A stretch of DNA of 41,304 nt from Cytophagia bacterium (GTDB lineage Bacteria; Bacteroidota; Bacteroidia; Cytophagales; Microscillaceae): positions 1 through 41,304 of the forward strand of contig RDZP01000010.1 of assembly GCA_004294005.1 (NCBI GenBank), given 5' to 3'. Positions 38,706-41,304 of this stretch are shown here, piece by piece; within the stretch, counting starts at the first letter, position 1; each line of letters starts with the position of its first letter. Under the pieces are notes generated by a model. It was not told where the DNA came from. It saw only the letters and a program-made list of their open reading frames with translations, and searched no databases. The position numbers were made by a program, and so were the translations under genes.

Positions 38706-40967
38706 TTATTTTCCACCAATCAAATTCAAAGCCGAACCTGCTTTAAACCAACCGATTTGTTGTGTGTTATAAGTATGATTTACTTTAAATTCATCTTTTG
38801 AACCATCTTTATGATTCAAAACGATAGTCAAAGGTGTTCCCTCTGCAAAAGTTGTCAAACCTAAAATATCAATACTATCATCTTCTTGTACTTTGTCATA
38901 ATCTGAATTATTGGCAAAAGTCAAGCCTAACATACCTTGTTTTTTGAGGTTTGTTTCGTGAATACGTGCAAAAGATTTCACTAAAATAGCACGTACACCC
39001 AAGAAACGAGGCTCCATAGCAGCGTGTTCTCTTGATGAACCTTCACCATAATTTTCATCACCGATTACAATACTTCCGATACCTGCAGCTTTATAAGCAC
39101 GTTGCACAGCAGGCACTTCACCATAAGTGCCATCTAATTGATTTTTAACCGAATTAGTTTTGTTATCGTTAAAAGAATTGACTGCACCAATCAACATATT
39201 ATTAGAAATATTATCCAAATGTCCGCGGTATTTTAACCAAGGTCCCGCCATTGAAATATGGTCAGTAGTACACTTTCCTTTTGCTTTAATCAATAATTTC
39301 AAACCTTTTAAGTCTGTACCTTCCCAGGCTTTGAATGGTGCTAAAAGTTGTAAACGGTCAGAGGTTTCACTTACTTTTACTTGTACTTTTGAGCCATCTT
39401 CTGCAGGTGCTTGATAACCATTATCGCCTACTGCATAGCCTTTTGGGGGAGCCATTAAGCCTTTTGGTTCGTCTAATTTTACTTTTTCTCCTTTTTCATT
39501 CGTCAAAGTATCCGTCATTGGATTGAAAGTCAAATCACCTGCTATCGCAAAAGCAGTTACAATTTCAGGAGAAGCCACAAATGCGTGCGTTCCTGAATAA
39601 CTATCATTGCGTTTGGCAAAATTACGATTAAATGAAGTAATAATTGAGTTAGCACGATTAGGGTCATCGATATGTCTTGCCCATTGCCCGATACAAGGAC
39701 CGCAAGCATTTGCCAAAACGACACCGCCCATTTTAGCAAAAACATCTAAAATACCATCTCTTTCTGCGGTAAAACGTACTGTTTCAGAGCCAGGTGTAAT
39801 GGTAAATTCAGCGTTTACTTTCAAATTTTTATCTACGGCTTGTTGTGCCAATGATGCTGCACGTGTCAAATCTTCATAAGATGAATTAGTACAAGAACCT
39901 ATCAAACCTACTTCTAATTTTACAGGATAATTATTATCTTTTACGGCTTGTGCAAATTTTGATAAAGGCCAAGCCAAATCAGGCGTAAATGGACCATTTA
40001 CATAAGGTTCTAATTCTGATAAGTTCAATTCTATTACTTGGTCATAGTATTTTGAAGGATTGGCAATTACTTCCTCATCAGGTCTAAGGTTTGCTTTGTA
40101 TTGATTTGCCAAATCTGCTACATCTTTTCTATCTGTCGAAGCCAAATAATCATACATATTTTGGTCATAACTAAATAATGAAGTAGTTGCACCAATTTCA
40201 GCACCCATATTACAAATAGTTCCTTTGCCTGTAGCTGATAATGAATCTGCACCCTCTCCAAAATACTCTACTATATAACCTGTACCACCTTTTACGGTTA
40301 ATTTACCTGCTACCCATAAAATAACATCTTTAGCAGATGTCCAACCTGATAGTTTTCCTGTTAATTTTATACCAATTAACTTAGGGAATTTTAATTCCCA
40401 CGCCATTCCTGCCATTACATCTACCGCATCTGCACCACCTACACCAATAGCAATCATTCCCAAACCACCTGCGTTAGGCGTGTGTGAGTCTGTTCCAATC
40501 ATCATTCCACCAGGGAATGCGTAATTTTCTAATACAACTTGGTGAATAATACCTGCACCTGCTTTCCAAAAACCAAGACCATATTTGTCAGAAACAGAGC
40601 CAAGAAATTCATATACTTCTTTGTTAGAAACATTGGCAGTATCTAAATCCTGTTTTGCACCTATTTTTGCTTGTACTAAATGGTCGCAATGCACAGTACT
40701 TGGTACAGCTACTTGCGGTTTTCCTGCTGACATAAATTGCAATAAAGCCATTTGTGCAGTAGCATCTTGCATAGCCACTCTATCGGGCGCAAAATCTACA
40801 TAATCTACGCCTCTTTTGTGAGCGTGTTTGGGTGTACCTTCGTACAAGTGTGAGTATAAAATTTTCTCAGCTAAGGTCAAAGCACGACCTTCCAATTTTT
40901 TAGCAGCCTCAATGCGTTCGCTCATGCGTGCATAGACTTGCTTTATCATTTCGATATCAAATGCCAT
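38706..40967 (-). CDS. acn: Aconitate hydratase (mitochondrial-type)
   Basis: This 753-residue TCA-cycle enzyme interconverts citrate and isocitrate through aconitate. [4Fe-4S] ligand cysteines are in [11 protein letters not shown] and [11 protein letters not shown]. Substrate motifs include [29 protein letters not shown] and, in the swivelling C-terminal domain, [15 protein letters not shown]. Length and sequence fit the mitochondrial-type aconitase rather than the longer AcnA/IRP1 type. It is monocistronic with a good terminator. The first residues [12 protein letters not shown] give a clear start. Confidence 0.96.
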   Translation of the reverse strand: MAFDIEMIKQVYARMSERIEAAKKLEGRALTLAEKILYSHLYEGTPKHAHKRGVDYVDFAPDRVAMQDATAQMALLQFMSAGKPQVAVPSTVHCDHLVQAKIGAKQDLDTANVSNKEVYEFLGSVSDKYGLGFWKAGAGIIHQVVLENYAFPGGMMIGTDSHTPNAGGLGMIAIGVGGADAVDVMAGMAWELKFPKLIGIKLTGKLSGWTSAKDVILWVAGKLTVKGGTGYIVEYFGEGADSLSATGKGTICNMGAEIGATTSLFSYDQNMYDYLASTDRKDVADLANQYKANLRPDEEVIANPSKYYDQVIELNLSELEPYVNGPFTPDLAWPLSKFAQAVKDNNYPVKLEVGLIGSCTNSSYEDLTRAASLAQQAVDKNLKVNAEFTITPGSETVRFTAERDGILDVFAKMGGVVLANACGPCIGQWARHIDDPNRANSIITSFNRNFAKRNDSYSGTHAFVASPEIVTAFAIAGDLTFNPMTDTLTNEKGEKVKLDEPKGLMAPPKGYAVGDNGYQAPAEDGSKVQVKVSETSDRLQLLAPFKAWEGTDLKGLKLLIKAKGKCTTDHISMAGPWLKYRGHLDNISNNMLIGAVNSFNDNKTNSVKNQLDGTYGEVPAVQRAYKAAGIGSIVIGDENYGEGSSREHAAMEPRFLGVRAILVKSFARIHETNLKKQGMLGLTFANNSDYDKVQEDDSIDILGLTTFAEGTPLTIVLNHKDGSKDEFKVNHTYNTQQIGWFKAGSALNLIGGK

Positions 40968-41004
40968 AATGATAAATATTAATTCGATTTAATTATTTTT
41001 TTCA

Positions 41005-41012
41005 CAAAAATA
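41005..41012 (-). promoter_or_regulatory. Putative -7 box of the aconitase gene
   Basis: Minus strand TATTTTTG, 37 bases before the ATG; no clear -33 TTTG. Confidence 0.45.
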
Positions 41013-41139
41013 AACAATAATTATAAAAAAACTAAATTTATTGATAATTTATTTTTTAGAAGTAATATTTTGAAGTGGTTTTTATCTTTTTTTTGATAAT
41101 AAGTATCCGTTAGTATTTAGTTTATATTATTATTGAATT

Positions 41140-41304
41140 TGCTAAAATTGACCCAACTGGTCATAACTTTGTAAAAAAAAGTTGTAACGAAATAATATTT
41201 TGCAACCCCAACTGGCTTAAGTCTATAAAAAAATCAAAACTATCGCAAGTTTAGCGAAGCGTAACTTGTGATTTTGTATTGATAGAAGTCTCCAGACTTC
41301 ACCA
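41140..41304. repeat. Hairpin-rich intergenic repeat at the window edge
   Basis: The 337 bases beyond aconitase hold no gene. The outer part has CCCAACTGG twice (near 41152 and 41208), an inverted repeat ATCGCAAGTT / AACTTGTGAT around a GCGAAGCG loop, and the palindrome GAAGTCT-CC-AGACTTC at 41285-41300. This is REP- or MITE-like, and it is cut by the window end. Confidence 0.5.

Overview
The window is AT-rich (short GC-rich patches stand out) and looks chromosomal, from a member of the Bacteroidota, most likely a Cytophagales-type organism. Three things support this. Shine-Dalgarno-like sequences are almost absent before start codons. Many genes are preceded by the phylum's TTTG / TAnnTTTG promoter. 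The gene content fits: a CarB without the C-terminal regulatory domain, an M16 peptidase with a signal peptide, a DUF983 protein, a MerC-domain protein and a mitochondrial-type aconitase. Assignment below phylum is inference.

Layout. 1-460: a 43-bp tandem repeat, a 47-codon small ORF and a two-way terminator. 461-6426 (mostly minus): alpha/beta hydrolase, tRNA-Leu(UAG), a CDF metal transporter directly abutting a HisA-like protein that lacks one catalytic Asp, dihydrofolate reductase, and penicillin-binding protein 1C. 6552-8464: a type II restriction-modification pair of the MvaI/BcnI endonuclease family. 8544-8909: MerC-domain protein. 9081-14133 (plus): a WGR-like protein, NDH-2, thymidine kinase, a PlsC-type acyltransferase, and an ECF sigma factor overlapping a small partner. 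14238-20611 (minus): a MITE-like repeat, ThiL, a pair of perfect palindromes, a long M16 peptidase fused to an extra C-terminal domain, and a MacB-type ABC permease. 20925-23804: carB.

23805-28840 is an island directly behind carB. It holds a BcgI-like nuclease-methylase, a frame-shifted specificity subunit and a Doc-type toxin-antitoxin pair. It ends in a second, imperfect copy of the last codons of carB, which is the footprint expected of insertion at the carB 3' end. No integrase is visible.

28944-30880 holds the most striking structure. A tnpB-only IS200/IS605-type element (about 1.35 kb) sits inside miaE. The first 11 codons of miaE (MLNLKLATDRY) and its promoter are left on one side. 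The rest of the gene is on the other side, now fused to a start codon supplied by the element end. Removing 28977-30325 restores a continuous MiaE reading frame. Next to the tnpB stop codon is a GC-rich, hairpin-rich stretch that is a good candidate for the omega/reRNA; its guide would then be the miaE 5' coding sequence.

31061-40967 (minus) is ordinary metabolism: bcp with an aldehyde dehydrogenase, DUF983 with a small membrane protein, mnmA, an orphan UrtA-like lipoprotein, alanine dehydrogenase, a small lipoprotein, and aconitase. The window ends in a hairpin-rich intergenic sequence.
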